Positions 42,492-52,054 of a DNA stretch of 64,000 nucleotides are shown one piece after another. The translations under genes were made by a program, and so were the position numbers. The notes below the pieces were generated by a model. The model made no database searches. It was not told the origin of the DNA and worked only from the letters and a program-made list of their open reading frames with translations. The stretch is from Mesorhizobium sp. AR07 (GTDB taxonomy: Bacteria; Pseudomonadota; Alphaproteobacteria; Rhizobiales; Rhizobiaceae): positions 5,946,501 through 6,010,500 of the forward strand of contig NZ_CP080525.1 of NCBI RefSeq assembly GCF_024746815.1, written 5' to 3'. Position 1 is the first letter of the stretch, and each line of letters opens with the position of its first letter.

Positions 42492-44027
42492 TCACGTTAC
42501 GATGAACGAGGATGCGGTTAACGATAGATGCGGAGACAGAGTGGCAAAATGAATCTGATGTGCGCCGCCGATGCCATCGCTGTCGAAGGAGACTGCGCCG
42601 GTCGTGCTGTTGTAGATAATGTGGTCGGTACTGTCTTGCGCACCCCTGCCGACGTGGAACGCGTCCTGGGAAAGGGTGCCCCCATGAAGCCCCGCAAACA
42701 CAGTGTGGTCGAGTTGAATCTTGTCTTGGGTCACGTTGAAGTCAGTAACCTTGGCGACGTTGCCGGCCTTGAGGGCGGCACTGAAGACGAAGACGTCCTT
42801 GCCACCATTTCCTGTCAACACATCCTGCCCGCCACCACCGTTGATGATGTTGTTGCCGGCATTGCCCTGTATGCTTTGGGAGAACTCATTTCCCGTGAGG
42901 TTGATGGCGGTGGTGCCGGAGCGGTTCGTGGTGGCGAAATGCTCGATCTCCGACCCGGCCGAAAGCGCATAGCTCACCGATGCCAGCACGGTATCGTTGC
43001 CGCCGCCTTTCACCTCTATCACCCTATCGCCGGGGTTGTTGACAAAGTAGGTGTCGTTGTAGCCACCACCGATCATCGTGTCAGCGCCGGTGGTGCCGTG
43101 AAATACATCCGCGCCGCCAGTGCCGGTGAAAATGTGATCGCTGGGCGAGGTCACGACGGGCGTCGGCTGGGTCACCACGGGCGTCGGCTGGGTCACCACG
43201 GGCGTCGGCGGGGTCACGACGGGGGTGGGCGGGGTCACGACGGGCGTTGGCGGGGTCACCACGGGCGTCGGGGGCACAATGGTGGTGCCATGGTTGTGTT
43301 GAAGGAAGAGGGCTTGTAGCGCCGCCGAGTTTCCAAGCGCCGTATCGCCCTGCTGGGAACCCCATGCATAGGCATAGTCGAAGGCAGGTGACGGAACCAG
43401 GTTGGCCCAGTGGTCCAACATGGTCTGTTCCTGGGTGGCGGTGGGAAGGACGTATTTGCCGCCCGTATCGGTTGTAAAGCTGCCGCCCCCAAACGTCTGA
43501 TAGACCGGAACCATCTGGCTGACCGGAATGCCCGAGTTGACAGCCGCGGCCACGGTCCTGTCGATCATGTTGTAGTCGACCGCGCTTGTTCCGGTGCGCA
43601 CCGGATAGGGATCCAGTCCGTAGTAGTCGATATGCGTGTTGGCAGGATTGAAGGTGTTCGAAAAATCAGGATTGGCGGAAGATCCCATGTTCATCATGGT
43701 GATGAAGGACTTGGCGCCTGGCAAATTGGAGTGGATCCAGTCTGATTCCGCCTTCAGATTCGCGGCGGTTGCGTAGGTTCCCCATTGGCCGGTGGGGTCC
43801 GGTTCGTCGACAAGGAAGAAACCAAATGCCTTCGGATTGCCGATGAAGGGAGTGACCTTCTGGATAAAGGACGAGGTTACCCCGTTGGCCTCATTCAGCC
43901 AGACCAGACCTTTCGTGCCGGCTGGCAGCGCGTTGAGTTCGTCCACGGACGAAACGTCGACAAGATTGAATCCGGCGGTTGCGACTTCGGCGGCTGATCC
44001 ACCCGAGGCATAGTGGAGAGTTGTCAT
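42492..44027 (-). CDS. Secreted RTX-repeat protein with glycosidase-like N-terminal domain
   Basis: Protein of 511 residues in three parts. Residues 1-245 look like a TIM-barrel carbohydrate-active domain, with FGFFLVDEPDPTG (Glu75 a possible catalytic acid), HIDYYGLDPYPV and FDYAYAWGSQQ. A linker of six PPTPVVT-type repeats follows (about 253-293). The C-terminal part carries calcium-binding RTX turns (GGADVFHGTTGADTMIGGG, GGGGQDVLTGNGGKDVFVF) and ends with the hydrophobic tail SLTASSFIVT. There is no N-terminal signal, so export by a type I secretion system is expected. None is encoded in the window. It could act on surface polysaccharide. Confidence 0.82.
   Translation of the reverse strand: MTTLHYASGGSAAEVATAGFNLVDVSSVDELNALPAGTKGLVWLNEANGVTSSFIQKVTPFIGNPKAFGFFLVDEPDPTGQWGTYATAANLKAESDWIHSNLPGAKSFITMMNMGSSANPDFSNTFNPANTHIDYYGLDPYPVRTGTSAVDYNMIDRTVAAAVNSGIPVSQMVPVYQTFGGGSFTTDTGGKYVLPTATQEQTMLDHWANLVPSPAFDYAYAWGSQQGDTALGNSAALQALFLQHNHGTTIVPPTPVVTPPTPVVTPPTPVVTPPTPVVTQPTPVVTQPTPVVTSPSDHIFTGTGGADVFHGTTGADTMIGGGYNDTYFVNNPGDRVIEVKGGGNDTVLASVSYALSAGSEIEHFATTNRSGTTAINLTGNEFSQSIQGNAGNNIINGGGGQDVLTGNGGKDVFVFSAALKAGNVAKVTDFNVTQDKIQLDHTVFAGLHGGTLSQDAFHVGRGAQDSTDHIIYNSTTGAVSFDSDGIGGAHQIHFATLSPHLSLTASSFIVT
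43150..43270 (-). repeat. 21-base coding tandem repeats (PTPVVT linker)
   Basis: About six in-frame copies of a 21-base unit encode the PPTPVVT/QPTPVVT linker of the RTX protein. Copies differ at a few positions. Such tracts expand and contract easily. Confidence 0.85.
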
Positions 44028-44348
44028 GCAAATATCCTTCGTCTGATTCGGTAGTGCCCCATGCCTGCGTAGTGGAAATGGTATATTAGCGCCAAATCAA
44101 ATAGCAGCACCCTTTGATAGAATCGTTGATCATCGCGAGGAAATCGCCGCGCGAGACGATGGCTGCCTTGGTTCCGGGAATGTTGGATTATCTAGAAAAA
44201 CCTTAGCTAGCGCGGCAACGCGGGACTAGACTGTCCTTGCCGCTGCGGCGCTGCTGGATTTGTTGTGGATAGCTGCCAGGAAAGCGCGCAGTCGCCCTGG
44301 TTCATTCCATCGGCGCAGCTTAGGAGAGCGGGAATAGCGGCGAGTCCG
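44028..44348. other. Intergenic gap before the NRPS-like gene end
   Basis: About 320 bases between the start of the RTX gene and the stop of the NRPS-like gene, both on the minus strand. The AT-rich part next to the RTX start (44040-44110) is the likely RTX promoter. No gene or strong hairpin is seen. Confidence 0.5.
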
Positions 44349-47165
44349 CTATGAGCCGCTCACCAGGAAGGCGCCTTCTATCAAGGGACGATTGTGGCTG
44401 AGGTGCGGTTCAATGAGCATATCGAGGTGCCCGCCCACGATCGGAACTATGTTCAGACCGGCAAAGAAGGCGCCCCAGCCAAGATCTGACGGAACGCCCG
44501 TACGCCTGCACCGAAACAGGGTGGCGGTAATCGGCAGCGCGGTCTTCGGTTGCACGAGCCACTGGCCAAATGCGCGCATCCGTAGGATTTCCTCGAGTTC
44601 GAGGCGCAAAATAAATCGCGTTCTGGCGAAGGCCCTCCATTTCAGCCGATCGATGCCCCTCGCGAGCAGGGCCTCGGCACCCAGTCTGGCGAATATTTTC
44701 GCCAGGGCTCGCAAAATCATGCGATCCACCGTCACTCTATGCGCGCGGATACGCTGGGCGGTGCGTGCAAGAGTTTCACGGTAGTTGTGCTGCCCAGCCC
44801 CGATATTGGTGTCGAGGATTCCCAGGAACGTGACCGACCGGCCTGCGGCAACAAGTTTGGCGGCAACCTCGAACGCGACGCCGCCGCCGAGCGAATAACC
44901 GATCAGGTTCACATTGCCATCAGGCTGGACCTCGCTGATCTGGTCGACGATCGCATCCACCATCCGCGGTATTGTGCCATGTCCCTTCAGCAGGTCGTTC
45001 AAATCGCCATAGCGCGCGGCCACAACCCTGGCGACATTGCTCATCTCGACTCCGAAGGCTGCCAGGCTTGGACCGTAGCCGATCGATCCTGGCACGATGA
45101 ACAAAATTGGCCTTGGGTCCGAGGCCTCGACAAGCGAGCTGCTTGTGTCTTGCTCTGGTGACGCTGCCCTGACGATATCGGCAAAGCTCATCCCGACGGT
45201 GAAAGCGTCCAGGTTGAGTTCCCGCCCAAGCGCCGTCTCGAGCTCCATGACGAATTGCAACAGCTTCAATGAATCGCCGCCCGCATCGTCCCAGTGGCTG
45301 CCAGCCGCCTTTTTGCCCGGGAGTATCCTCTCCCATACGGCCGTCGCGGCGCCTTCGACATCGAGCGGGTTTGCCGCCTGCCGGACGGCTGACGTCTTCT
45401 GGGCATCTTGCGCGTTCAGCGCGCAATCCAGTTCCCGCAATCTGACGCCGTCGACTTTGCCGCCTTTGAGCTGCGGTATCTCGGCGACACTGTGCAGTCG
45501 CGTGGGATGAACTGCCGGCGGCAGAGTTCTTCTGATCAATTCGCGCAATTCAGGAACGAGTTCGCTTCCGTCAGTTTTCGCGGGAACGACAAAAGCCACC
45601 AGTTCGTTCGCATCCGTCACGACTGCAACGGCATCCTTCACTTGAGGCGCTCGGCGCAGGACGAGTTCCAGTTCGGCAGGCTCGACCCGTCTTCCGTTTA
45701 TTTTTATCTGACGTCCCTTTCGTCCGACGATCCACATCATTCCGGTGTCGTCGACTTTGACCAGATCGCCCGTTGCGAAGATCCGAAGCCGAGGATTGGC
45801 GGAACTCGCTTGAAGGGGGACGTTTCCCCCATCCGCCCAATATCCGAGAGTGGTGTAGTTGCCTCTGATCAGCAACTCCCCCTCATCGCCCGGGGCGACC
45901 TCGCATCCATTCTCATCCACGACGGTGTATTCGATCCCGGGAAGGACAAAGCCAACCGGGACCGTCGCGCCTCGTTCCGGGTAGTCCCACGGCAGGATCC
46001 ATTGCGTGCCAGTTGTTTCCGTGGACGAATAGCTGATCTGTACAAAGCAGGAGCCGGGAACGTTGTCGCGGAGCCGGTCGATGTCGGACCATAGAATTTT
46101 TTCGCCGCCCACCCGCACGACCCGCAGAGACGAGAATGTGTCGGGCGCAGAACCACTCATCAACACTCGCACCAGCGCCGGAACGAGATAGACGACCGTC
46201 ACCCGCCATTTCTGGAAATTGTCGCGCGCGGCGCGAATACCGGCACTCTCGATGTCCGAAAGGTACAACGTGGCACCGCACAGCATCGGGGTCATCATCT
46301 CGCGGCATCCGGCGATGGTTGCCGGCCCGGTCAGCGGCATGAACACATCATCGGAGCCGATGTGGCAGGCATCCACATATTGCTGAACGCGCTGGAGGAT
46401 GGCCCGCTGGCTGTTTACGACGCCCTTCGGGGTTCCGGTACTGCCTGACGTGTACAGAACGATTGCCGGGGAATCGACTGAAACATCGGACGGCAGCACC
46501 GGCAAGCCGCCGCCCGGCGTTTGGGCCAGGCAACTGGCCGCATCGATCCATTTCAGTGACGAGGCATCCGGCCAGCCTACCGGCTTGCCCGGCCCCGGCT
46601 TGACGATCGCGGCCAGCCGCGCGCTGGTGGCAATTGCAGCAAGGCGCTGAAATGGATCCCGGGGATTTAGCGGCACGGCAGGTCGACCGGCGCGCATGGC
46701 GGCGAGCATGGCCACCGGATACCAGAGGGTGTTTCCGATCAGAAGCCCGACTGCCTTGCCCGCTGGGACTGAATCAGCGATTGCACCGGCCAGGTTTTGG
46801 ACCGCGTTCAACAATTCCGAAAAGGTGAGGGATGTCGAGCCGTCACTGATTGCGATTTTGTCCCGGTATTTTTCGACAACTCGCTCCAGGTGCCAGAACG
46901 CCGGTTTTTCGGAGAAATCGTCGCCCATCCTGCGGAAGGGATAGCTGGTCGGGCCGTCCATGTCCAAAGGACGGGCGGATGGCTGTTTCCATGGGAAATC
47001 GTCTGGTGGGCCATTGTGGCGGGATATCGCGGCGTCCTGCTCCTTTGCTGGTCCGCGAATGGACGGCAAGGCGCGGGAGGGCAAGCTTTCTGAACGTCGG
47101 CGCCCAAACGCTTCCAACACAGCCCCCTTTTTGCTGAGCGGTTCCGCAGTGTCGTACGTGACCAT
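44349..47165 (-). CDS. NRPS-like protein: adenylation, carrier and thioesterase domains
   Basis: Single-module protein of 938 residues without a condensation domain. The adenylation domain (about 85-585) has LYTSGSTGTPKGVVNSQ, SYSSTETTGTQWILPW, GELLIRGNYTTLGYW and FATGDLVKVDDTGMMWIVGRKGRQIKINGRRVEPAE. The carrier domain (about 605-675) has the phosphopantetheine serine in WDDAGGDSLKLLQFV. The thioesterase (about 690-930) has LIGYSLGGGVAFEVA and a late histidine in VPIVGGHLDML. It would activate an amino or other carboxylic acid, load it on the carrier and release or transfer it. It is divergent from the polysaccharide genes across 409 bases. No phosphopantetheinyl transferase is in the window. 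Confidence 0.9.
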   Translation of the reverse strand: MVTYDTAEPLSKKGAVLEAFGRRRSESLPSRALPSIRGPAKEQDAAISRHNGPPDDFPWKQPSARPLDMDGPTSYPFRRMGDDFSEKPAFWHLERVVEKYRDKIAISDGSTSLTFSELLNAVQNLAGAIADSVPAGKAVGLLIGNTLWYPVAMLAAMRAGRPAVPLNPRDPFQRLAAIATSARLAAIVKPGPGKPVGWPDASSLKWIDAASCLAQTPGGGLPVLPSDVSVDSPAIVLYTSGSTGTPKGVVNSQRAILQRVQQYVDACHIGSDDVFMPLTGPATIAGCREMMTPMLCGATLYLSDIESAGIRAARDNFQKWRVTVVYLVPALVRVLMSGSAPDTFSSLRVVRVGGEKILWSDIDRLRDNVPGSCFVQISYSSTETTGTQWILPWDYPERGATVPVGFVLPGIEYTVVDENGCEVAPGDEGELLIRGNYTTLGYWADGGNVPLQASSANPRLRIFATGDLVKVDDTGMMWIVGRKGRQIKINGRRVEPAELELVLRRAPQVKDAVAVVTDANELVAFVVPAKTDGSELVPELRELIRRTLPPAVHPTRLHSVAEIPQLKGGKVDGVRLRELDCALNAQDAQKTSAVRQAANPLDVEGAATAVWERILPGKKAAGSHWDDAGGDSLKLLQFVMELETALGRELNLDAFTVGMSFADIVRAASPEQDTSSSLVEASDPRPILFIVPGSIGYGPSLAAFGVEMSNVARVVAARYGDLNDLLKGHGTIPRMVDAIVDQISEVQPDGNVNLIGYSLGGGVAFEVAAKLVAAGRSVTFLGILDTNIGAGQHNYRETLARTAQRIRAHRVTVDRMILRALAKIFARLGAEALLARGIDRLKWRAFARTRFILRLELEEILRMRAFGQWLVQPKTALPITATLFRCRRTGVPSDLGWGAFFAGLNIVPIVGGHLDMLIEPHLSHNRPLIEGAFLVSGS

Positions 47166-47574
47166 GCTGGTCGTGGCATCGTTAGAACGAATGATTTTCG
47201 ACGGATGCAGTTAACTCGGTCCGACATTTTTGGGCCTGGTCTGGGGTGGCCGATTCAAGGTCGTCAAGTGCGCAACCGTTGGCGGGATCGACTGCCTTCC
47301 GCCTCGGTGGTTTGGAGGGACAACGCAGGCTTTTGGCACGGCATGCCACGACCGATCCACCGCCTTGCCGGTCCGACATGTAGCGATCCGGTGCATCGCC
47401 GCATCGTCCAACGCGCTTTGCTTCATTCAAACAGACGAGGACAGCGGGGAGGCCTGCCCCTAGCGTGGTCTTGGGGTTGTGGGCACAGAGGCAATGAAAC
47501 CGGACTATGAAAGCAGATCCAAAAGCCAGCCATTTCGCGCGTCTGAGATACCGCTGGTATCCAGGAGGGACAGG
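47166..47574. promoter_or_regulatory. Divergent gap between NRPS-like gene and polysaccharide operon
   Basis: About 409 bases that must contain promoters for both directions. The ribosome site AGGAGGGACAGG at 47562-47573 serves the GT4 start. I see no recognisable operator, nod box or RNA element, and the short open frames have unlikely composition. Confidence 0.45.
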
Positions 47575-48798
47575 ATGAGCCCACACCTGGTTTGCATCGG
47601 AGGCGAGGATCACCGCCTTAGAATCCCGTTCCTGCTGGAGCTGCGCGAAAGAGGCTTTCGAGTCACCGCGGTCTCAAGCGATGTCGGAGCCGACTTTTTA
47701 CCCCATGGCATTCCCCATCGGCGATTTGGGTTCGACCGCTTTGCCAGCGGCGGCGGGGAATGGGGCGCTCTCAGGGCGGTCCGCAAATTGATGTCTGAAC
47801 TGCGTCCGGACATCGTTCAAAGTTTCGACACCAAGCCCAATCTCCTGACCCCCTTGGCCGTGCGTGGGCAGGTTCCGGTCATCCGCACCATCAATGGTCT
47901 TGGTTGGACATTCTCGTCACTGGAACCGCGGGCTCTGGCCCTGCGTCCGATCTTTTGCGGCCTTCAGGGGCTCGCGTCATTCTGGACAGCCATGACCGTC
48001 TTCCAGAATCGCGACGATCAGGCGTTCTTCGAGCGCTATCGGCTGGTCGGTCGCGGCCAAGGGCGACTGATCCGCAGTTCTGGCATCGACCCGGATGCAT
48101 TCTCGACAGCAAGGTATCGTGGCCCGTCGGCCACGACCATGCGCGAGGAACTTGGGCTTCAATCGGCCGAAATCATCATCTTTGTCGGTCGGCTGACGCG
48201 TCAGAAGGGGATCCCGACCCTGCTCAAGGCGGTCCCTCGCATCCTCTCCGAGAGGCCCAATGCGCGTTTCGTGCTTGTCGGTCCACAGGACTCCGAAGGT
48301 CCGTTTGCGGTCAACAAATCCGATATCGATCGATACGCTCCTTACGTAGTCGCCCTGGGGCCACGACGGGACGTTCCGGCCCTCCTTGGCATGGCTGATC
48401 TGTTCGCGTTTCCGACGCAATATCGCGAGGGTATCCCGCGTGTCCTGTTGGAGGCGGGATTGTCCGGATTGCCAATCGTTGCCTCAAGAATGCCCGGCTG
48501 CAATGACGTGGTTGAAGATGGCTGGAATGGCTATCTCGTTGCGCCGCGCGATGCCGATGGCCTCGCATCCAGAATAATCGAGATACTGTCCGACCGCGCT
48601 CGCGCAAAAATCATGGGCAGCCGTTCCGTCGGGTTAGTCCGGGAGCGCTTTTCGCTGTCTTTGGTCGTCGACCAGTATTGCGAGCTATACAAGACTGTCC
48701 TCGGCGGCAAATACCGCGGCAGTCCAGCACGATCGGTGCCCGCGGTCTTGATGGAAGAGGGCTCGCGAAACCCCCGATTGGGTGAGGCGCGGCAATGA
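47575..48798 (+). CDS. Glycosyltransferase family 4
   Basis: GT-B glycosyltransferase of 407 residues. The N-terminal domain has MSPHLVCIGGEDHRLRIPF, VQSFDTKPNLLTPLA and VIRTINGLGWTFSS. The donor domain has IIFVGRLTRQKGIPTLL, ARFVLVGPQ and FAFPTQYREGIPRVLLEAGLSGLPIVAS, with the E-x7-E pair. The type resembles WcaL/PssC/CapM transferases used in repeat-unit assembly. The ATG at 47575 has a near-perfect ribosome site; the open frame continues upstream without support. It is the first gene of the plus-strand polysaccharide operon, and its stop overlaps the polymerase start by four bases. Confidence 0.9.
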   Translation: MSPHLVCIGGEDHRLRIPFLLELRERGFRVTAVSSDVGADFLPHGIPHRRFGFDRFASGGGEWGALRAVRKLMSELRPDIVQSFDTKPNLLTPLAVRGQVPVIRTINGLGWTFSSLEPRALALRPIFCGLQGLASFWTAMTVFQNRDDQAFFERYRLVGRGQGRLIRSSGIDPDAFSTARYRGPSATTMREELGLQSAEIIIFVGRLTRQKGIPTLLKAVPRILSERPNARFVLVGPQDSEGPFAVNKSDIDRYAPYVVALGPRRDVPALLGMADLFAFPTQYREGIPRVLLEAGLSGLPIVASRMPGCNDVVEDGWNGYLVAPRDADGLASRIIEILSDRARAKIMGSRSVGLVRERFSLSLVVDQYCELYKTVLGGKYRGSPARSVPAVLMEEGSRNPRLGEARQ

Positions 48799-50054
48799 TC
48801 CGTGATGCACTCCTGGCCTGCGGCGTCGCGATGTCCTATGCGGTGCGGCTCACTATCCCGGGGCTGCCGGTAGGCTACAGCGAACTGTGCCTCACGCTTT
48901 GGATATTGCTGTCGATCGGGCGGGTTCTCGCCGGCGGCCGATTGGAGGTTACGCCGGCCCTGGCCCAACTTGCCCGTTTCTGGCTGCTCCTGACACTGGC
49001 TCTGAGTGTAGGCGCCATCACCGGCTATCTGACCACCGTACTGGTCTTCGATCCGTTGATACATGACACGATAGCTTACCTGCTGTTGGTCTTCATCACC
49101 TGCCTGACCGCCGCGGAGCCCGACGCGGGTCGCCATCTGCGTCGTACTGCCTGGTGGATAATCGCTTTCGCGAATGCAGGCTTTGTCGTTCAGCTGGGAC
49201 TTGGGTGGGGCTGGATTCATCAATCTGGCGTCGATCCCTGGTATTGGGACCGCTTCAGCGGTTGGTCTGACAATCCCAACCAGCTTGCGCTCTATTGCGC
49301 TCTCTTTGGTCCTCTGGCCCTGCATCTTGCCACAACCACCAGCAATCCGTGGGGGAGGTACTTTGGGCTGTGCAGCCTCGTCCTCACCTTCTTTGTCGGA
49401 AGGCTGACGAAGAGCGATACCTACCTGTATACAACAATCCTGACTTGCCTGATCCTGCTTGGGCTGCGGGTTCGGGCTTGGCTCACAGCCGCCGGCGGCA
49501 AGGTCAGCCTTTCACGGCAACTTGCCCTCTTGTTCACGGTTGGGTTCCTTCCGCTGGCCATCTCCATGACGCCTTACGCCCTCAGCGAGGTCGCCAGCGC
49601 CGAAGACTTCGCCAAGAGCCTCACAAAGGACAAGGGCGGGCAAGCGACCGCGGAAACCGCCGAGCTTCGCCTCTACCTTTGGGACGAGGCATTGGACAAA
49701 GGAGAGAGATCTGGGTCGCTCGGCCTTGGTCCAGGCCCGCACCTTGATCGTCCCCCCGTCGTCAATCAGCAGTTTCTGCCGCGACCTTTCGAGGCCCACA
49801 GCACGATTCTCGATCTCTACACCCAAGGCGGCCTGATCTCGGTCCTGGCCCTTGTTTGGATGCTCGCCTCGGCCGCCTTGTGCGCCTGGCGCGCGAAACA
49901 GGACGCCCTCCTGGCGCTTGTGGTCTCGATCGCGGTCTTCAGTGTTCCGCACCTGATCATCCGCCATCCGATTGTGTGGTTCTCTCTGACCATCTGCCTT
50001 GTTGCCGGAACGCCTCGGGCGATCCCCGCGACTGTTCGCCAGAGGAGATATTAG
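48795..50054 (+). CDS. O-antigen polymerase/ligase-like membrane protein (Wzy/WaaL type)
   Basis: Integral membrane protein of 419 residues with roughly ten to twelve hydrophobic segments. A large periplasmic loop (about 270-340) contains ELRLYLWDEALDKGERSGSLGLGPGPH and the typical FEAHSTILDLYTQGGL motif of the Wzy_C/O-antigen ligase family. An earlier segment, WSDNPNQLALYCALFGPLAL, is also family-typical. Such proteins join repeat units on the periplasmic side (Wzy) or attach polymer to lipid A (WaaL). With Wzz and a flippase next to it, polymerase is the likelier role. Four-base overlap with the GT4 gene. Confidence 0.86.
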   Translation: MIRDALLACGVAMSYAVRLTIPGLPVGYSELCLTLWILLSIGRVLAGGRLEVTPALAQLARFWLLLTLALSVGAITGYLTTVLVFDPLIHDTIAYLLLVFITCLTAAEPDAGRHLRRTAWWIIAFANAGFVVQLGLGWGWIHQSGVDPWYWDRFSGWSDNPNQLALYCALFGPLALHLATTTSNPWGRYFGLCSLVLTFFVGRLTKSDTYLYTTILTCLILLGLRVRAWLTAAGGKVSLSRQLALLFTVGFLPLAISMTPYALSEVASAEDFAKSLTKDKGGQATAETAELRLYLWDEALDKGERSGSLGLGPGPHLDRPPVVNQQFLPRPFEAHSTILDLYTQGGLISVLALVWMLASAALCAWRAKQDALLALVVSIAVFSVPHLIIRHPIVWFSLTICLVAGTPRAIPATVRQRRY

Positions 50055-50055
50055 G

Positions 50056-52053
50056 ATGTGCGGGATCGCTGGAATTCTCTTGGCGCCCGATGCGGTCGAT
50101 GCGAATTCGCTCAGGGCAATCGGGCCAATGACGACGGCCCTTCGTCATCGCGGGCCTGACGGCGAGGCATTTTGGATGAGTCGTGAAGCTGGGATCGCCT
50201 TCGGTCATCGGCGTCTGGCCATCGTCGACCTGTCCGAGGCGGGCCGCCAGCCCATGCATTCCGCAAGCGGCCGTTATGTCATCACCTTCAACGGCGAGAT
50301 ATACAATTTTCGCGATCTGCGCCGCGAACTGGAAGGCGCGGGCCACCGTTTCCGCGGCACCAGTGACACGGAAGTCATGCTGTGCGCGATCGAGAGCTGG
50401 GGTCTCGACGCGGCACTCACGCGCTTCGCCGGCATGTTCGCTTTCGGGCTGTGGGATATGAAGAAACGGATCCTCCACCTCGCCCGCGACCGAATGGGCA
50501 AGAAGCCGCTCTATGTCGCCTCGACACGTGAAGCGCTCGTCTTTGCCTCGGAGCTGAAGGCGATCAACGGCTTCCCGGGGTTCTCTCCCGAACTCGATCT
50601 CGATGCGGCGGCAACCATGCTTTCGAAGGGATGGGTGCCGGATGACGGTTGCATCTGGCGGGGCGTGTTCAAACTGCCGCCCGGTTCAGTCCTGTCTGTG
50701 ACGGCAGCAGATTTTGCCAACGCTCGCGGTGCTGGCTCTCTTGCGCATCGCATTCGACGCTGGTGGTCGCTGGCCGACGTCGCCTCTAAGGCACGGCGGG
50801 AACCGATCGCCGGCAGCGACGAGGAACTCACGACCGAACTCGACAGCCTGCTTCGGCTTGCGGTCGGCGAACGAATGGTTGCCGATGTACCGCTTGGCGC
50901 CTTTCTGTCGGGCGGAATTGACAGCTCGACGGTTGTCGCGCTGATGCAGGCACAGTCCAGCAAGCCCGTTCGCACCTTTACCATAGCGTTCGGCGAGAGT
51001 GGGTTCGATGAGGCTCCTCATGCCGCCGCGGTTGCGCGGCATCTGGGCACCGACCACACGGAACTTCACCTTTCATCGGCCGCGGCGCGCGAGGTCATTC
51101 CGGAGCTGCCGCGGATTTGGGATGAGCCGTTCGCCGATGAGTCACAGATACCGACGCTGCTGGTGTCACGGCTCGCCCGGCAACACGTAACCGTGGCTTT
51201 ATCGGGTGACGGTGGCGACGAATGCTTCGCGGGCTATTCTCGGCACTTCCTGGCGACCCGCCTGAGAAGGCAGCATTCGCTTCCATCACCACTTCGCCGG
51301 ATGTTGGCGGCGGGGACCGGATTGCTGGCCCAGGCCTGCCAGAACGATATCGTCGGCAGCCTGCCGCTTTCGGCAGGCATGCGGCACGGATTGCGAAGTG
51401 ACCGGTTGAATCGCCTCGCACGCCTGCTCGCGGCGGCAAATGAGGACGAACTGCTTCAGCGGCTGACGGTGTCTTCGACCAACAGCCTTGTTCTTCACAA
51501 GCCGCCGGCATCGAATGCCAGCGCATCGCAGCTCGACGACCTGCTGTCCCGTCTCCTATTCGACGACATGACCGGCTACCTGCCCGGCGACATATTGGTG
51601 AAGCTCGATCGCGCCACCATGGCCAACAGCCTCGAGGGGCGCTGCCCGATCCTGGACCATCGCGTCGTCGAATTCGCCTGGCGCCTGCCGACGGATGCCA
51701 AGGTCCGAAATGGCAAAGGCAAATGGATACTTCGCCAACTCCTTGATCGTTATGTTCCGCGGCGGCTGGTCGATCGACCCAAGCAAGGTTTCGACGTTCC
51801 GGTCGGGGCCTGGCTGAAAGGACCCCTGCGCGCCTGGGCAAGCGATATCATCGCCACGACACGCCTCTCGGGAGACGGGATTCTCGATTTTGCAAAGGTC
51901 GACGCTTGTTGGCGCGATCACCTGGGTGGAAGACAAGATCATTCTCGCGATTTGTGGCCGCTTCTTATGTTCCAGGCGTGGCGCAACGAAGCCATGCGGC
52001 GATCGGCGCCGGCAACACGCCTTTCTCACGACATCGAACTGACAGGGGTTTGA
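50056..52053 (+). CDS. Asparagine-synthase-type glutamine amidotransferase (AsnB-like)
   Basis: Enzyme of 665 residues with an N-terminal class II glutaminase domain and a C-terminal synthase domain. MCGIAGILL begins with the nucleophile Cys2 after Met removal. RHRGPDGEAFW, NGEIYNFRDLR and TSDTEVML also belong to the glutaminase. The ATP-pyrophosphatase part has LGAFLSGGIDSSTVVAL, SGDGGDECFAGY and RPKQGFDVPVGAWL. The ATG at 50056 gives the required MCGI; the open frame starts earlier. In polysaccharide loci such proteins (WbpS, VioA-like) convert uronic acids to uronamides. It sits between Wzy and Wzz and near a uronate epimerase, which supports that role over plain asparagine synthesis. Confidence 0.9.
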   Translation: MCGIAGILLAPDAVDANSLRAIGPMTTALRHRGPDGEAFWMSREAGIAFGHRRLAIVDLSEAGRQPMHSASGRYVITFNGEIYNFRDLRRELEGAGHRFRGTSDTEVMLCAIESWGLDAALTRFAGMFAFGLWDMKKRILHLARDRMGKKPLYVASTREALVFASELKAINGFPGFSPELDLDAAATMLSKGWVPDDGCIWRGVFKLPPGSVLSVTAADFANARGAGSLAHRIRRWWSLADVASKARREPIAGSDEELTTELDSLLRLAVGERMVADVPLGAFLSGGIDSSTVVALMQAQSSKPVRTFTIAFGESGFDEAPHAAAVARHLGTDHTELHLSSAAAREVIPELPRIWDEPFADESQIPTLLVSRLARQHVTVALSGDGGDECFAGYSRHFLATRLRRQHSLPSPLRRMLAAGTGLLAQACQNDIVGSLPLSAGMRHGLRSDRLNRLARLLAAANEDELLQRLTVSSTNSLVLHKPPASNASASQLDDLLSRLLFDDMTGYLPGDILVKLDRATMANSLEGRCPILDHRVVEFAWRLPTDAKVRNGKGKWILRQLLDRYVPRRLVDRPKQGFDVPVGAWLKGPLRAWASDIIATTRLSGDGILDFAKVDACWRDHLGGRQDHSRDLWPLLMFQAWRNEAMRRSAPATRLSHDIELTGV

Positions 52054-52054
52054 G

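Noticed and set aside
43150..43270. Regularly spaced repeats resembling a CRISPR array
   Set aside because: The copies are directly adjacent without unique spacers, are in frame and encode the PTPVVT linker of the RTX protein.
47166..47574. Possible nod box or symbiosis-type promoter before the polysaccharide operon
   Set aside because: No ATC-N9-GAT pattern series could be found; no symbiosis genes are in the window.
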